Shown in pieces: positions 18,622-30,146 of a stretch of 64,000 nucleotides of DNA. The notes beneath the pieces are model-generated. The model saw nothing but the letters and a program-made list of their open reading frames with translations. It had not been told where the DNA came from and did no database searches. The position numbers were made by a program, and so were the translations under genes. The stretch's first letter is position 1. Each line of letters starts with the position of its first letter. This stretch comes from Aureimonas sp. OT7 (GTDB lineage: Bacteria > Pseudomonadota > Alphaproteobacteria > Rhizobiales > Rhizobiaceae): contig NZ_CP062167.1 in NCBI RefSeq assembly GCF_014844055.1, forward strand, positions 387,501-451,500, read 5' to 3'.

Positions 18622-21600
18622 ATGATCACTTCCCAGAAGGCCCGGATAATCGAGGATGTCCTGAGAGAGGCTCCGGATGGGCCCGCCAGACGGCTGGTTC
18701 CGATGCTGCTGGCGCGTCCGCCGGCAGAGGATCTCAGTGCCTTTTCGGCCAAGGCCCTTGCCATATCCGCGGAACGGGCCTTCGCCGCGCTCGACGCGCA
18801 TCGCTCCGGCAGGCCGCTCGTGGTCACCGAACAGCCGGACGGGTTCGTTCTCGACGGGCGCAAGCTGCTCCTGATCACACTGGTCAACGACGACCGGCCG
18901 TTCCTCTTCGACAGTGCCGTCGCCGAAGTGGCGGATTCCGTTCCGGCGATCCACTACATCTCGCATCCGATCCTGGACATTCACCGCGATGGCGATGGCC
19001 GGATCGTCTCGTTCGAGGCATCGCGGCCGGAAGCGGCGAGCGACCTGGATTCCCGCGTCAGCCTGATCCAGTTCGCGCTGGAAATTCCGCTGGAGGTCGA
19101 ATCCATCAGCGGGCTCAAGGCCCGGCTCGAGACGATCCTGAACCAGGTGCTCGTCGTCAACAGCGATTTCGATGCGATGCTGGCCCGCGTGCGCCACGCG
19201 GCCGCGGAACTGCAGGCGCGGGCAGACCGGATCGACAACCAGGAAGACAAGGCGACCGCCGAGGAGGCCGTCAGGCTGCTGGAATGGCTGCTCGACAACA
19301 ATTTCAGCTTCTTCGGCATTCGTGAGTTCACCTATCACCGCGATGCGGAAGGTGAAACCATGTCCCGCGTCGAGGGGTCGGAGTTGGGCATCCTTCGGGA
19401 CAGGGACGTGCGGGTCCTGCGAAAGGAACGCACGGCCCAGGTGACGAGCCCGGAAATGCACGCGTTTCTGGACGAAGCGAACCCGCTCCTGGTCGCCAAG
19501 GCCAATACGCGATCGCTGGTCCACCGCCGCGTGTACATGGACTATGTCGGGGTCAAGGAGTTCGATGGGGACGGACGCATCGTCGGCGAAATGCGAATCG
19601 TGGGTCTGTTCACGTCCAGCGCCTACACCCAGTCGATCCGGACCATTCCGTTTATCCGGCAGAAGGCCGAGCGCGTCATCAGGCGCTTCGACTTCCGCCC
19701 GCAATCCCATTCGGCCCGGGCGCTCCTGAACATCCTGGAGACCTATCCGCGCGACGAGCTGTTCCAGATCGACGTGGACACGCTGGAAACCTTCGTCGGC
19801 ATCATGATGGAGCTGGGCGAGCGCCCGCGCGTCCGTCTGCTGCCGCGCATCGATCCGTTCGACCGGTTCGTTTCGGCCATCGTCTTCCTGCCGCGCCAGC
19901 GCTACGATACCCGTCTGCGCGAAGCGGTGGGCCAGTTGCTGGCACAGGCCTATGAGGGCCACGTCTCCGCCTTCTATCCCTCGATCTCGGACGGTCCGCT
20001 GACCTCCGTCCACTTCATCATCGGCCGCTCGGGCCGGGAAGGCGTCATCCCGCGCCCCGATGTGGAAGCTCTGGAAGCCGAGATCGCCCAGCTCTCCCGG
20101 GACTGGGCCGCCGATGTCGAGACGGCCCTGGCCAGCACGGGCCGGGCGGGCGACTACCGGATGCTCCTGGCCGCGCTGCCGGACGGGTATCGCGAGGTGA
20201 CATCGGCTGAGGATGCCGCGCGCGACCTCACCCGCATCGCAGCCCTGTCCGAGGCGTCGCCCTTCACGATCGATTTCTACCGTCTGGACGGCGATGCCGA
20301 CCATATCGTCCGGCTCAAGCTCTATACGCTCGGCGACACGCTGCCCCTCTCCACGCGCGTACCCGTCCTGGACAATATGGGCCTTTCGGCCCTGTCCGAG
20401 CGCAGCTTCACCGTGCACCGGCCAGACGGCCTCCTGGTCCATATCCACGACATGGACCTGACCCGCCGCAATGGCGGCACGATCGAACTTCTCGATGGCG
20501 GTCTGGCGCTCGAGTCCCTGTTCCAGGCGGTCTCGGACGGACGCATCGAAAACGACGGCTTCAACCGGCTGGTTCTCGAAGCCGGGCTGGAATGGCGGCA
20601 GGCCAACGTGCTGCGGGCCTATGCCCGCTACATGCGCCAGACCGGCCTGCCCTTCTCGCAGGAGTTCATCGCCGATACGCTGGTGCGCTATCCCCGGATC
20701 GCTGCGCTGCTGTTCGATCTCTTCGCCCGCAGCTTCGATCCGTCGCTGCCACGCGTACCCGACAGCGCCGAGCCGGAAGGCGACCTCCTTGCCAAGGCCG
20801 CCAGCCAGCGCGGATGCGGGGCCATCCTCGCCGATCTGCGTACTGCCCTCGACAAGGTCGATTCGCTCGAAGACGACCGCGTGCTGCAGCGCTTCGTCAC
20901 CATCGTGCTGGCGACGCTTCGGACCAATTACTTCAGCGTCACGGACGTCTCGGCCGCTTCCGACTCGGCGCCCGGCCATGTCGCGCCGGCCCTGGCCTTC
21001 AAGTTCGATCCGCACCGGATCGAGGGGCTGCCGCAGCCCGTGCCTTTCGCCGAGATCTTCGTATTCGACGCACGTGTCGAAGGCGTCCATCTGCGCTTCG
21101 GCAAGGTGGCGCGCGGCGGGCTGCGCTGGTCGGATCGCAGCCAGGACTACCGCACCGAGGTGCTGGGCCTGGTGAAGGCGCAGCAGGTCAAGAATGCCGT
21201 GATCGTGCCCGTCGGCGCGAAAGGCGGGTTCTACCCCAAGAGACTGCCCGATCCCGCCCACCGCGAAGCCTGGTTCGAGGCCGGCCGGTCGGCCTATGTG
21301 GTCTTCATCGCCTCCCTGCTGTCGGTCACCGATACAGTCACGCCCGAAGGAACCGTCACCCCGGCCAACCTTGTCCGCCACGATGCGCAGGACCCCTATT
21401 TCGTGGTCGCCGCCGACAAGGGAACGGCGACATTCTCCGATACGGCCAACGCCATCGCCATGGCCGACGGGTTCTGGCTGGACGACGCCTTCGCCTCCGG
21501 CGGGTCGGCCGGCTACGACCACAAGGCAATGGGCATCACGGCGCGCGGCGCCTGGGAGGCCGTGAAGCGCCATTTCCGGGAGATGGATCACGATATCCAG

Positions 21601-23496
21601 ACGACGCCCTTCACGGCGGCGGGCTGCGGCGACATGTCGGGCGACGTGTTCGGCAACGGCATGCTCCTGTCGCCGGCGACACGGCTCATAGCCGCATTCG
21701 ACCATCGCGATATCTTCATCGACCCCTCGCCCGACGCCCCCACATCCTTTGCCGAACGGCAGCGGCTGTTTCAGAAACCGCGCTCGAGCTGGGCCGATTA
21801 CGATCGCAGCCTGATTTCAGAGGGCGGCGGTGTCTTCTCGCGGCGTGAAAAGCGCATAACCCTGTCCGAGGCGGCCGCCGAAGCCATCGGCTGGGACAAG
21901 CGCACCGGCACGCCCTCGGAGGTCATCTCCGCCATTCTCAGGGCGCCCGTGGACCTCCTGTGGTTCGGCGGCATCGGCACCTATATCCGCGCCGATGCGG
22001 AAACCGCCGCGGATGTCGGAGACAAGGCCAATGACAGCGTCCGCATCGCGGGGCGCGAGGTACGCGCCGCCGTCGTGGGCGAAGGGGCCAATCTCGGCGT
22101 CACCCAGCGCGGCCGTATCGAATACGCCCTGCGCGGCGGCCGCATCAACACCGACGCCATCGACAATTCCGCGGGCGTGAATACCTCTGACGTCGAGGTG
22201 AACATCAAGATCGCGCTGAAGAGCGCCATGGCGGAAGGTCGCCTTGCGCGACCGGACCGCAATGCGTTGCTGGCGCGCATGACGCCGGATGTGGCGGACC
22301 TCGTTCTGGCCAACAATTACGAGCAGACGCTCGCTTTGTCCCTCGAGCAGATCGCCGGGGCCGACAGGTTGCCGCTCCAGGGCCGCCTCATATCGCGCCT
22401 GGAAGGCGAGAAGCGGCTGGACAGGGCGGTGGAGTATCTGCCGAACGACCGCGAGCTGGCCGACTTCAAGGCGGCCGGTCGTGGGCTGACGCGGCCCGAG
22501 CTGGCCGTCCTGCTGGCCTATGCGAAGATCGATCTCTTCGACCAGCTGATCGCCAGCCCCCTGCCGGACGATCCCTACCTGGAGGCAAGGCTGTTCGCCT
22601 ATTTCCCGCCTGCCATGCGTGACGGCCATCGGGGCGACATCCAGAGCCACCGGCTACGCCGCGAGATCATCGCAACCGATCTCGCCAACGCACTCGCCAA
22701 TCGCCTTGGGCCGTGCTTCCCGACGGCGATGAGCGACGCGACGGGCGCCACGTCGGCACAGGTGACGCGCGCCTTCGTCGTCGCCTATGACGGGCTCGAC
22801 ATGGCCGCGTTGATCTCCCGGATCGATGCGCAGGACAACCAGTTGCCCGGCTCCGTCCAGAACGAGCTGTATCGGACCGTGGCGCTGACCCTCCAGATCG
22901 TGACCGCATGGCTGGTCCGCAACATGCCTCCGGAAACGGAAACCTCGGTGGCCGTCGCGGCCCTGCAGCGCATGCAGTCCACCATGAAGCCGAAACTTTT
23001 GGAGCTTGCCAGCGACCGCGCTCGGGACAAGTATGCGGCCCGCCTGCAGGCACTGCTGGACAAGGATATCCCCGAGGAGCTGGCGCACGAGGTCGCGCTG
23101 CTTCCGCTGATCGGCCTGATTCCGGACGCCGCCCGCGTTTCACGTGAAACGGGCAAGCCGGGCGATGACGTCCTGTCGGCCTATTTCCAGATGACGAAGC
23201 GGCTGCGCATCGGCCGGCTGGAGACGGCGATCATGGGCATCCGGCCGCAGGATTATTTCGAGACCCTGACGCTGGAGCGTGCCGGCAGCCAGATATCCAA
23301 CGCGCGGCGCAGGCTGACCACCGATGTCCTGACGCGCTTCGGCCAGAGCGACGACCCGGTTGCCGCCTGGGCAGCCGAAGAGGGAGACAAGATCGACCGG
23401 ATTGCAGAGCGAATCAGCGAACTCGTCGGCAGTGGCGAAACATCGGTTGCACGGCTGACGCTGGCAGCGGGACTGCTGATGGACCTCGCGGGCTGA
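18622..23496 (+). CDS. gdhB: NAD-specific glutamate dehydrogenase, large type
   Basis: 1,624-residue glutamate dehydrogenase of the large (L_180-like) class, which deaminates glutamate to 2-oxoglutarate with NAD. An N-terminal half with ACT-like regulatory regions precedes the catalytic part near residues 760-1200, recognisable from [19 protein letters not shown], the K-rich [12 protein letters not shown] and the [14 protein letters not shown] stretch. Length matches this class (about 1,600). The product feeds the 2-oxoglutarate dehydrogenase encoded 8 kb away. Codons 1506-1510 (VSRET) are a parS-like site. A strong terminator follows. No strong ribosome site is visible; the start is set by homology. 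Confidence 0.95.
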   Translation: MITSQKARIIEDVLREAPDGPARRLVPMLLARPPAEDLSAFSAKALAISAERAFAALDAHRSGRPLVVTEQPDGFVLDGRKLLLITLVNDDRPFLFDSAVAEVADSVPAIHYISHPILDIHRDGDGRIVSFEASRPEAASDLDSRVSLIQFALEIPLEVESISGLKARLETILNQVLVVNSDFDAMLARVRHAAAELQARADRIDNQEDKATAEEAVRLLEWLLDNNFSFFGIREFTYHRDAEGETMSRVEGSELGILRDRDVRVLRKERTAQVTSPEMHAFLDEANPLLVAKANTRSLVHRRVYMDYVGVKEFDGDGRIVGEMRIVGLFTSSAYTQSIRTIPFIRQKAERVIRRFDFRPQSHSARALLNILETYPRDELFQIDVDTLETFVGIMMELGERPRVRLLPRIDPFDRFVSAIVFLPRQRYDTRLREAVGQLLAQAYEGHVSAFYPSISDGPLTSVHFIIGRSGREGVIPRPDVEALEAEIAQLSRDWAADVETALASTGRAGDYRMLLAALPDGYREVTSAEDAARDLTRIAALSEASPFTIDFYRLDGDADHIVRLKLYTLGDTLPLSTRVPVLDNMGLSALSERSFTVHRPDGLLVHIHDMDLTRRNGGTIELLDGGLALESLFQAVSDGRIENDGFNRLVLEAGLEWRQANVLRAYARYMRQTGLPFSQEFIADTLVRYPRIAALLFDLFARSFDPSLPRVPDSAEPEGDLLAKAASQRGCGAILADLRTALDKVDSLEDDRVLQRFVTIVLATLRTNYFSVTDVSAASDSAPGHVAPALAFKFDPHRIEGLPQPVPFAEIFVFDARVEGVHLRFGKVARGGLRWSDRSQDYRTEVLGLVKAQQVKNAVIVPVGAKGGFYPKRLPDPAHREAWFEAGRSAYVVFIASLLSVTDTVTPEGTVTPANLVRHDAQDPYFVVAADKGTATFSDTANAIAMADGFWLDDAFASGGSAGYDHKAMGITARGAWEAVKRHFREMDHDIQTTPFTAAGCGDMSGDVFGNGMLLSPATRLIAAFDHRDIFIDPSPDAPTSFAERQRLFQKPRSSWADYDRSLISEGGGVFSRREKRITLSEAAAEAIGWDKRTGTPSEVISAILRAPVDLLWFGGIGTYIRADAETAADVGDKANDSVRIAGREVRAAVVGEGANLGVTQRGRIEYALRGGRINTDAIDNSAGVNTSDVEVNIKIALKSAMAEGRLARPDRNALLARMTPDVADLVLANNYEQTLALSLEQIAGADRLPLQGRLISRLEGEKRLDRAVEYLPNDRELADFKAAGRGLTRPELAVLLAYAKIDLFDQLIASPLPDDPYLEARLFAYFPPAMRDGHRGDIQSHRLRREIIATDLANALANRLGPCFPTAMSDATGATSAQVTRAFVVAYDGLDMAALISRIDAQDNQLPGSVQNELYRTVALTLQIVTAWLVRNMPPETETSVAVAALQRMQSTMKPKLLELASDRARDKYAARLQALLDKDIPEELAHEVALLPLIGLIPDAARVSRETGKPGDDVLSAYFQMTKRLRIGRLETAIMGIRPQDYFETLTLERAGSQISNARRRLTTDVLTRFGQSDDPVAAWAAEEGDKIDRIAERISELVGSGETSVARLTLAAGLLMDLAG
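23136..23151. other. parS-like ParB site (inside gdhB)
   Basis: CGTTTCACGTGAAACG: the 14-bp core is identical to the parS consensus TGTTTCACGTGAAACA, and the outer pair is C/G, keeping perfect symmetry. It lies about 15.4 kb left of the putative origin, inside the glutamate dehydrogenase gene. Confidence 0.8.
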
Positions 23497-23517
23497 GCCC
23501 ATCGACAGACAGGAAAG

Positions 23518-23547
23518 GGGCGCGCCATGTCATGGCGCGCCCTTTTT
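23518..23547 (+). terminator. Intrinsic terminator after gdhB
   Basis: GGGCGCGCCATG (23518-23529) and CATGGCGCGCCC (23531-23542) make a very stable stem followed by TTTTT (23543-23547). It lies between convergent gdhB and purH; leftward it is followed by CTTTCC, so it may also serve purH. Confidence 0.9.
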
Positions 23548-23568
23548 CATGACGGGTTCCGGCCCGGA

Positions 23569-25182
23569 TCAGTGGCGGAAATGGCGCATTCCGGTAAACA
23601 CCATGGCAAGGCCGTTTTCGTCCGCCGCCTTGATGACGTCGTCGTCCCGCATCGAGCCACCCGGCTGGATAACGGCGGTGGCACCGGCCGCGACGGCCGA
23701 CAGAAGACCGTCGGCGAACGGGAAGAACGCATCCGACGCGACCACCGAGCCCCTGGTCAGCACCGGGCCGCCGGCTGCCTCGGCCGCGTCCTCGGCCTTG
23801 CGGGCGGCGATCCGCGCCGAATCCACGCGGCTCATCTGCCCGGCGCCGATGCCGACCGTCGCCAGGTCCTTCGCATAGACGATGGCATTCGATTTTACGT
23901 GCTTGGCGACGCGGAAGGCGAATTTCAGGTCGGCCATCTCTTCGGCGGTGGGCTGGCGCCGCGTCACCACCTTCAGGGTCACATCGTCGATATGACCGTT
24001 GTCGCGGCTCTGGACCAGCAGGCCCCCGGCAACCGACTTCACCATCAGCCCCGGCATGCGCGGATCGGGGAGGCCATCGGTCAGGAGCAGGCGCAGGTTC
24101 TTCTTCGCCGCGACGATCCGCATCGCCTCTTCGGCGGCGCCAGGCGCGATGATGACTTCGGTGAAGATCTGGGTGATCTCGGCGGCCGTGGCGGCGTCGA
24201 GACGGCGGTTGAGCGCGACGATCCCGCCAAAGGCGGACACCGTGTCGCACGCATAGGCGCGCCGATACGCATCCAGCAAGGTTTCGCCCTCGGCCACACC
24301 GCAGGGGTTGGCATGCTTGATGATGGCAACCGCCGCCGCCCGCGCCGGATCGAACTCGGCGACCAGCTCGAAGGCGGCGTCCGTATCGTTGAGGTTGTTG
24401 TAGGACAGTTCCTTGCCCTGCACCTGCCGCGCTGTCGCGACACCGGCCCGGTTTTCGGACGTATGGTAGAAGCTGGCGTGCTGATGCGGATTTTCGCCGT
24501 AGCGCAGGGTGCTGGCCAGCGTTCCGGCAAAGCTGCGGCGCTTGGGCGCCGCATCCTGCCCCACCGCCGCAAACCAGTTCGATACCGCGGCGTCGTAGCC
24601 TGCCGTCAGCGCGAACGCCTTGCCCGCCAGCTTGCGCCGAAGCTCCAGATCGGTCTGTCCGTCCCCTGCAACCATGGTGTCCATGAACGTCGCATAATCG
24701 GCGGGATCGGTCAGGACGGTGACATAGGGATGGTTCTTCGCGCCGGCGCGGATCATGGCAGGTCCGCCGATGTCGATATTCTCGACGATGGCGGCGGCAT
24801 CCGCGCCTGACGCCACCGTCTCCTCGAATGGATAGAGGTTGACGACCAGAAGATCGATCCCGGCTATACCGTGGGCCTGCATCGCCTCGGCATGGGCGGG
24901 GTCGGCGCGAATGCCCAGAAGGCCGCCATGCACGTTCGGATGCAGCGTCTTCACGCGCCCATCCATGATTTCCGGAAACCCGGTCAGCTCGGAGACATCC
25001 TTGACGACGAGGCCAAGGGCGCTCAGGGCACGCGCTGTCCCGCCCGTCGACAACAGTTCCACGCCCTGCCCGGCCAGAAAGCGCGCCAGCTCCTCTATCC
25101 CCGTCTTGTCGAAGACGGACAGAAGGGCGCGCCGGATCGGAAGTCGGTCCGGGGCAGGATAGGTGTTTGCTGCAATGGCCAT
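23569..25182 (-). CDS. purH: Bifunctional AICAR transformylase/IMP cyclohydrolase
   Basis: 537 residues catalysing the last two steps of IMP synthesis. The N-terminal MGS-like cyclohydrolase domain opens with [15 protein letters not shown] and [10 protein letters not shown]; the transformylase domain has the K-H pair in IIKHANPCG and ends with [12 protein letters not shown] and the FTGMRHFRH tail. The start at 25182 is chosen by homology and gives the normal length. It is the last gene of the leftward htpX-rsmB-heparinase-lipoprotein-purH row. Confidence 0.96.
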   Translation of the reverse strand: MAIAANTYPAPDRLPIRRALLSVFDKTGIEELARFLAGQGVELLSTGGTARALSALGLVVKDVSELTGFPEIMDGRVKTLHPNVHGGLLGIRADPAHAEAMQAHGIAGIDLLVVNLYPFEETVASGADAAAIVENIDIGGPAMIRAGAKNHPYVTVLTDPADYATFMDTMVAGDGQTDLELRRKLAGKAFALTAGYDAAVSNWFAAVGQDAAPKRRSFAGTLASTLRYGENPHQHASFYHTSENRAGVATARQVQGKELSYNNLNDTDAAFELVAEFDPARAAAVAIIKHANPCGVAEGETLLDAYRRAYACDTVSAFGGIVALNRRLDAATAAEITQIFTEVIIAPGAAEEAMRIVAAKKNLRLLLTDGLPDPRMPGLMVKSVAGGLLVQSRDNGHIDDVTLKVVTRRQPTAEEMADLKFAFRVAKHVKSNAIVYAKDLATVGIGAGQMSRVDSARIAARKAEDAAEAAGGPVLTRGSVVASDAFFPFADGLLSAVAAGATAVIQPGGSMRDDDVIKAADENGLAMVFTGMRHFRH

Positions 25183-25318
25183 CACGATCTCCGGCTCGGC
25201 GCGCCTCATGTCGATAGGGCGCGCAGGATAGCTGACATGCGGGCAGCGCCCGCCTTCGAGCCGGGGTGATAGGGCATTTTGACGAAGAGTTAAATCGCCT
25301 GCTGATGTCGTTTGCGGC

Positions 25319-25477
25319 TCATTCGGCCGCCCGGCCGGCGCGGAACGGCTCTGTCTGCCGCGCCAGATCGTCCATCGTCTGGGGGGCAACCGTTACGGCG
25401 CGGCTCATGCCGCAACCGCTGAGGGCCAGGCATGCAGCCAATGCGGCCAATGAAAGACGAGGTGCTGAGGCAGCCAT
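25319..25477 (-). CDS. Small lipoprotein of unknown function
   Basis: 52-residue reading frame, short enough to be missed. A lipoprotein signal (Arg at 7, then [15 protein letters not shown]) gives a lipobox LSGC with lipidated C22, leaving a mature peptide of only about 31 residues ending in charged sequence ([12 protein letters not shown]). It fills the gap between the heparinase-like gene and purH on the same strand. I do not recognise a family. Gaps of 70 and 136 bp separate it from its neighbours. Confidence 0.65.
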   Translation of the reverse strand: MAASAPRLSLAALAACLALSGCGMSRAVTVAPQTMDDLARQTEPFRAGRAAE

Positions 25478-25547
25478 GGCGATATCCCGGTCCCTTGAGG
25501 TCGACCGCGAATATAGGGCGCTCGCGCCGTCCGGCTGCCTCCGTCGG

Positions 25548-27293
25548 CTACAACCGTCGTTCGAGGCGCCAGTGAAGCTCGGCCTGATTATCGCCGAAGG
25601 TCAGGACGATCTGGCGTGTGCGCCGCGCACCGCGCGGATCCGCAAAGAAGATCGATTCCTCGAGCGCGGGGGCGCCATCGGCAAAGAACCACCAGACTTC
25701 GCCGCCGGCAAACAGGCGAATGCCGCTACCGGCGATTTCGGCTTCCACATCCGGGTGGAGGTGGAAACGGACATGAGTTTCGGCCACGGCGTTTCCGGCG
25801 CGGCCACGCGCCGGGCGATTGGAGCGGAACAGGCGGTCCCACCCCTCCACCAGGCGGCCATCGCGCGACAGGAACAGGTCCCGCTCGTGGACCAGTCCGA
25901 AATTCGCACGGTATCCATCATGCGCCATGGACAGATGCAGGCCGTCGGCCTTCTCCTGCCGCTCTGCGACCACCTTGGTCGGCCCCGATACGAGCGGGCT
26001 TCCGAGAAAGCGGTCGATCAGCCGCGACCGCGCGAAGCGTGACGAGGAATGGTCGGCGACCGTCAGCGTCGAATGGGCGGCCGTGCTGCGAGCCAGCCGC
26101 CGCCAGGCGGCCTCCGCCTTTGGCGGCGCGCCGCAGTTGACGATCAGGCGCCGTGCGCCGGACGAAAATTCGAAGGCCAGCGTACCGGCGTGGGCGTCCA
26201 CCGACAACGCGCCCTCGGGTGCAACGCCGGTATCGGCGACCAGGGTGCAATTGCCCTGCGCCAGCCGGTGATATCCAGTCTGCCGCATGTGGGATACCGG
26301 TTCGCCCAATGTCTCGTCGAACCGCAGAAGCGCGAGCATTAACGCCTGGCTGCCGGACGTCGCCCCGTTGAACAGAGCAAGCGCGCCATCGGCATGGCGG
26401 AAGAAGCGAAGTGCCGGCAGCATACGGTCGATCGCCGCCAGCAGGCTCCGCGGCACGGGCTGCTGGCGTTGCGAAAACAGCTGCCGCAGCGGCAGAAGGA
26501 GCGACAGAATCTCGACGATGGTTTCGGGATTACGCGAGACATGTCCGCCATCGGGAAAGATCTGGCGATCCAGCTCGTCAGACACGTTCTGCGCCGCCGT
26601 CTTCATCTGATGGGCGTGCGCATGGATACAAAGGGCGGCATAGGCCAGGGCGATCCGCACCATCAGGCGCGGCATGCCGTCGGTGACTTCCGGTGCGATG
26701 CGCCGCAGATAGCGCGCCTCGGCCGCGATGAGATCCAGGAACCGCCCCCGGAACTCGTCCTTGCCCTGGGCCATGACGATCGGGCAATGGGTCAGGAAGG
26801 AGATGACACGGCGCGCCATCACCTCCGGTGCGGTGCAGACAGGCGAACGCCGCCGCCGGGGCAAGCCCATGAAATCGTCGACGAGGGCGCGTGCGTTCTC
26901 CGCTGCGAGGGCGTCCTGCATTTCCGACAGGTGCCGCAGCCACGAGAAACCGTAAAGCTCGGCCTGCCAGGCCAGGGGCGCGTCACGCCGCTCGAAAGGC
27001 GACGTATCGGTAATCTCCACGCGGTGTCCCGCCAGATGGAAATCGCCGGCATAGATGGTCTCGGCGGTCGCCATGTCGCCGTGACGGAATTCACGCGGGA
27101 CGGCCAGGATGCGGTCCGGCCCCATGCCCGGCAGGATCGACAGCCAGGGTGCGCGCGCCACGCGCCGCGCCCGGCGCCATGCCTCTCTCAGCGCAAGACC
27201 TGCCAACCGTGGGTCGTCAACCAGTTCCGCAGCCATGATCGCCGGGCTCCCCTGCGCGGCCGCCCTCGTCAGGAAGCCGTCGCGATGATTCAC
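25548..27293 (-). CDS. Heparinase II/III family protein
   Basis: 581 residues with an alpha/alpha-toroid N-terminal half (repeated ALAYAALCIHAHAHQMKTA-like helices, FPDGGHVSRNPETIVEIL) and a C-terminal beta-sandwich of the heparinase II/III type (HSTLTVADHSSSRF, DGYRANFGLVHERDLFLSRDG). These are polysaccharide lyases or lyase-like enzymes; in rhizobia the gene next to rsmB and purH is conserved but its substrate is not known. It is 37 nt after rsmB. A start at residue 20 (MAAELVDD) is possible. Confidence 0.87.
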   Translation of the reverse strand: MNHRDGFLTRAAAQGSPAIMAAELVDDPRLAGLALREAWRRARRVARAPWLSILPGMGPDRILAVPREFRHGDMATAETIYAGDFHLAGHRVEITDTSPFERRDAPLAWQAELYGFSWLRHLSEMQDALAAENARALVDDFMGLPRRRRSPVCTAPEVMARRVISFLTHCPIVMAQGKDEFRGRFLDLIAAEARYLRRIAPEVTDGMPRLMVRIALAYAALCIHAHAHQMKTAAQNVSDELDRQIFPDGGHVSRNPETIVEILSLLLPLRQLFSQRQQPVPRSLLAAIDRMLPALRFFRHADGALALFNGATSGSQALMLALLRFDETLGEPVSHMRQTGYHRLAQGNCTLVADTGVAPEGALSVDAHAGTLAFEFSSGARRLIVNCGAPPKAEAAWRRLARSTAAHSTLTVADHSSSRFARSRLIDRFLGSPLVSGPTKVVAERQEKADGLHLSMAHDGYRANFGLVHERDLFLSRDGRLVEGWDRLFRSNRPARGRAGNAVAETHVRFHLHPDVEAEIAGSGIRLFAGGEVWWFFADGAPALEESIFFADPRGARRTRQIVLTFGDNQAELHWRLERRL

Positions 27294-27330
27294 TCATGCG
27301 GCATTTTCGTGAATCGAGGTAAAATTCTTA

Positions 27331-28731
27331 TTAACCGCCGGTCGCCGGAAGGCGCAGCAATCGCGCCGCGTAGAATCCGTCCAGGCCGGCCAGGGCCGGG
27401 TTGGCGTCCGGCACCATTGCCGGCGTGGTCCGGACATCGCCGGCCGGCGAGATGGCGGCTTCCAGCCCCGGCAGTTCATCGGCCGTCACGGGCTTTCTGC
27501 GATAGTCGGAATGGGCCGCCAGAAATGCCTCGACGATGGCTTCTCCTTCGGCAGGGTCCAGCGAGCAGTTCGAGAAGACGAGCACGCCCCCCGGTCGTAC
27601 GGCGCGGGCCGCGTGCCGCAGAAGGTCGGCCTGCACGGCCGCCAGCTTGTCCACTTCTTCAGCGCTCTTCGTATAGGCGACGTCGGGGTGGCGGCGGATC
27701 GTGCCCGTCGAGGAGCAGGGCGCATCCAGGAGCACGCCGTCGAACGACCCGCCGGAGACGATGTCGGCCTGCCTGATATCGCCGTGCACCGCCCTTACCG
27801 GCAGACGAAGCCGCTGGAAATTCTCTTCCAGGCGAGCCAGCCGGCTTGCCGATATGTCCATCGCGGTGACCTCGGCTCCCGCGGCGGCCAGTTGCGCCGT
27901 CTTGCCGCCCGGCGCTGCACAGAGGTCGGCGATCCGGGCACCTGCGACAGCACCGAACAGTCTTGCGGGTATGGCCGCGGCAGCATCCTGCACCCACCAG
28001 GCCCCCTCGTCGAACCCGGTCAGTTCCTGCACCGGTCGGGATGGGTCCGCCTCCAGGCGGACGGTTCCGAAGGACAGCAGATGACCGCCCAGACGCTCCG
28101 CCCACAGGGCCGCATCGCCGTCGCGGACGGTGATGTCCACCGGTGCGATGGCGCGATGGGCGGCGGCGATGGCGGCCAGCGCTTCCGTGCCATAGGCCGG
28201 CAACAGACGCTGCTGCAGCCATTTCGGCATATCGACCAGCGGATCGGCCTGCCCGGCGATCAGGCCGTCCCTCTCGCGGGATACGCGTCGCAGGATCGCG
28301 TTGACCAGGCCGGCGAACCGGCGAAGGCGGGGATCGCCATGCGTTTGCGAGACGGCAAGATCGACGGCGGCGGAATCCGGCACGTCCAGAAACAGGATCT
28401 GGGCCATGGCCGTATGGAGCAGGCTGTGCAGGGCGTCGGCATTGCCCGGTAGCGGGCGTTCGAGGCATTGTGCCAGGATCGCGTCCAGCGTTCCGCGCCG
28501 CCGCAGCGCCGAAACGAGAATGGCGCGCACCAGGGATTGGTCCCTGCCCTCCAGACGCCGGAAGGCCGGGTGGCCGCCTTTGCGGTCGGTCAGGCCATCC
28601 AGCGATGTCTGCGACACGACGACGGCCGACAAAAGCCGGGTGGCAACCTGGCGCGCCGCCAGGCCCGGCTTGTCGTCCCTATCCGCGTCCGCGAGCGCAC
28701 GCCCGGTCCGCGGCTTTTTCTTCAACCCCAT
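27331..28731 (-). CDS. rsmB: 16S rRNA m5C967 methyltransferase RsmB
   Basis: 466-residue SAM-dependent RNA cytosine-C5 methyltransferase. An N-terminal NusB-like RNA-binding domain (about 25-165) is followed by the Rossmann domain with [12 protein letters not shown] for SAM, the cysteine in [10 protein letters not shown] and the catalytic cysteine in [12 protein letters not shown], both of the NOL1/NOP2/sun family. The start MGLKKK at 28731 overlaps the end of htpX by 10 nt, implying coupled translation. Confidence 0.92.
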   Translation of the reverse strand: MGLKKKPRTGRALADADRDDKPGLAARQVATRLLSAVVVSQTSLDGLTDRKGGHPAFRRLEGRDQSLVRAILVSALRRRGTLDAILAQCLERPLPGNADALHSLLHTAMAQILFLDVPDSAAVDLAVSQTHGDPRLRRFAGLVNAILRRVSRERDGLIAGQADPLVDMPKWLQQRLLPAYGTEALAAIAAAHRAIAPVDITVRDGDAALWAERLGGHLLSFGTVRLEADPSRPVQELTGFDEGAWWVQDAAAAIPARLFGAVAGARIADLCAAPGGKTAQLAAAGAEVTAMDISASRLARLEENFQRLRLPVRAVHGDIRQADIVSGGSFDGVLLDAPCSSTGTIRRHPDVAYTKSAEEVDKLAAVQADLLRHAARAVRPGGVLVFSNCSLDPAEGEAIVEAFLAAHSDYRRKPVTADELPGLEAAISPAGDVRTTPAMVPDANPALAGLDGFYAARLLRLPATGG

Positions 28732-29702
28732 GGTCCTCGTCGTCCACCGCCGCTGTTGCTTCCGCCGCTCCATGGACCGCGCTGCCGCCCCTCGTCAAGG
28801 AAGCCGCTTTCCCGCGTCGCCGACGAGAGCCGGCCGGATCCGCCGGCGGCGGGCTGCATTTCGGCAGCCTGGGCCTTGAGGGCAGCAATCCGGTTGTTGG
28901 TGTCGGGATGTGTCGAGAAGAGATTGTCCATCCGCTGGCCATTCAGCGGATTGACGATGAACATATGGGCGGTCGCCGGGTTGCGCTCGGCATCGACATT
29001 GACGGTCCGTCCTGCGGCCGAGGCGATCTTGGCCAAGGCCGATGCCAGCCAGATCGGATTGCCGGCGATTTCCGCGCCGCGCCTGTCGGCCGAGTATTCC
29101 CGCGTCCGGGAGATCGCCATCTGGACGATCATGGCGGCCAGCGGGGCGACGATCACCGCTGCGAGGACGCCGATGATGCCCAGCGGATTGCCGTTGTTCT
29201 CGCGGTTGCCGCCAAAGAAGAACGCAAAGTTGCCGAGCATCGAGATGGCACCCGCCAGCGTGGCCGTGATGGTCATGATCAGCGTATCGCGGTTCTCCAC
29301 ATGGGCCAGCTCATGCGCCATGACCCCGGCGACCTCCTCCGGCGTCAGTTGCCGCAGCAGGCCGGTGGTCGCGGCCACGGCGGCATTCTGCGGGTTGCGG
29401 CCCGTTGCGAATGCGTTGGGCTGGTCGTTCTCGATGATGTACACGCGCGGCATCGGCAGGCCGGCATTGGCGGCCAACCCCTTCACGAGCCGGTAATAAT
29501 CCGGAGCGGTGCGCTCATCCACCTCATGCGCGTGATGCATGCGCAGGACCATCTTGTCGGCGTTCCAGTACGCAAAGAAATTCATGCCGATGGCGATGAG
29601 GAGTGCGATCATCATGCCGCCACGGCCGCCGATCAACAAACCGACCCCCATGAAAAGGGCGGTCATCACCGCGATCAGCATGGCAGTCTTGAGCCTGTTC
29701 AT
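28722..29702 (-). CDS. htpX: Membrane zinc protease HtpX
   Basis: 326-residue M48 metallopeptidase of the inner membrane, degrading misfolded membrane proteins. Two N-terminal membrane helices (5-25, 30-48) precede the zinc motif HELAH (H130, E131, H134); further helices lie near 140-205, then [12 protein letters not shown] with the third zinc ligand. The C-terminal tail after about 285 is Gly/Ser/Arg-rich and ends in a GRRGPWG run. The start at 29702 matches homologues. No heat-shock promoter could be assigned. Confidence 0.94.
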   Translation of the reverse strand: MNRLKTAMLIAVMTALFMGVGLLIGGRGGMMIALLIAIGMNFFAYWNADKMVLRMHHAHEVDERTAPDYYRLVKGLAANAGLPMPRVYIIENDQPNAFATGRNPQNAAVAATTGLLRQLTPEEVAGVMAHELAHVENRDTLIMTITATLAGAISMLGNFAFFFGGNRENNGNPLGIIGVLAAVIVAPLAAMIVQMAISRTREYSADRRGAEIAGNPIWLASALAKIASAAGRTVNVDAERNPATAHMFIVNPLNGQRMDNLFSTHPDTNNRIAALKAQAAEMQPAAGGSGRLSSATRESGFLDEGRQRGPWSGGSNSGGGRRGPWG

Positions 29703-29813
29703 AAGCGTCGATATCTCCAGCGTTACAAGGCCGTGAGGCCTATGTACAATCTGGTAAGGCCATGTGCGTCCTTCAATACTGGGACGATCGGCAGCACGCC
29801 ATGGAGCAGGATC

Positions 29814-30014
29814 ATGACGCAGGACAAAGCAGCGCCGGCACGGCGTTTCGAGGATCTGCCGCCGGCGGCGCAACGGGCTCTGCTGGAAGCCCGGCAACGG
29901 CGCGCCGCCGAGCCGAAGACAGACGACAAGCCCGTCGAGATCAATGGACGCGACGGCCCGGAACCGGTCCGCTACGGAGACTGGGAAAAGAACGGCATTG
30001 CCTCGGATTTTTGA
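29814..30014 (+). CDS. DUF1674 / SDH assembly factor 4 family protein
   Basis: 66 residues, divergent from htpX. The C terminus [19 protein letters not shown] is the diagnostic DUF1674 motif shared with mitochondrial SDHAF4/Sdh8, which binds flavinylated SdhA during assembly of succinate dehydrogenase. The N-terminal half is polar and likely disordered. A GGAGCAGGA ribosome site precedes the ATG. A role in SDH assembly here is inferred from the motif; sdh genes are not in the window. Confidence 0.88.
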   Translation: MTQDKAAPARRFEDLPPAAQRALLEARQRRAAEPKTDDKPVEINGRDGPEPVRYGDWEKNGIASDF

Positions 30015-30083
30015 TGGTCGCAGCTTGATCGGACGGCGCCCGGCCCCCATTTCCCGCCATGGGACACCGCATTGGCGCGTGTC

Positions 30084-30128
30084 GAAGGACGACCTTCCCT
30101 CAAGGCCATTCCCGCTGGACGACCCGCG
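30084..30128 (+). ncRNA. Guanidine-II riboswitch (mini-ykkC)
   Basis: Two small hairpins each close on an ACGA tetraloop capped by GG-CC pairs: GAAGG-ACGA-CCTTC (30084-30097), and GG-ACGA-CC (30117-30124) extended by CGC/GCG outside one T-C mismatch (30113-30128). The linker is about 15 nt, and the exporter's GGAG ribosome site (30135-30138) follows 7 nt later. Twin ACGR-loop hairpins just before the ribosome site of an SMR gene are the definition of the mini-ykkC class, which binds guanidinium and frees the ribosome site. Found by eye, not by covariance search. Confidence 0.8.
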
Positions 30129-30146
30129 CTACTCGGAGTTTTCGTC

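Noticed and set aside
18571..21705. A 1,044-codon open frame on the minus strand
   Set aside because: Antisense to the well-supported glutamate dehydrogenase gene; no family features.
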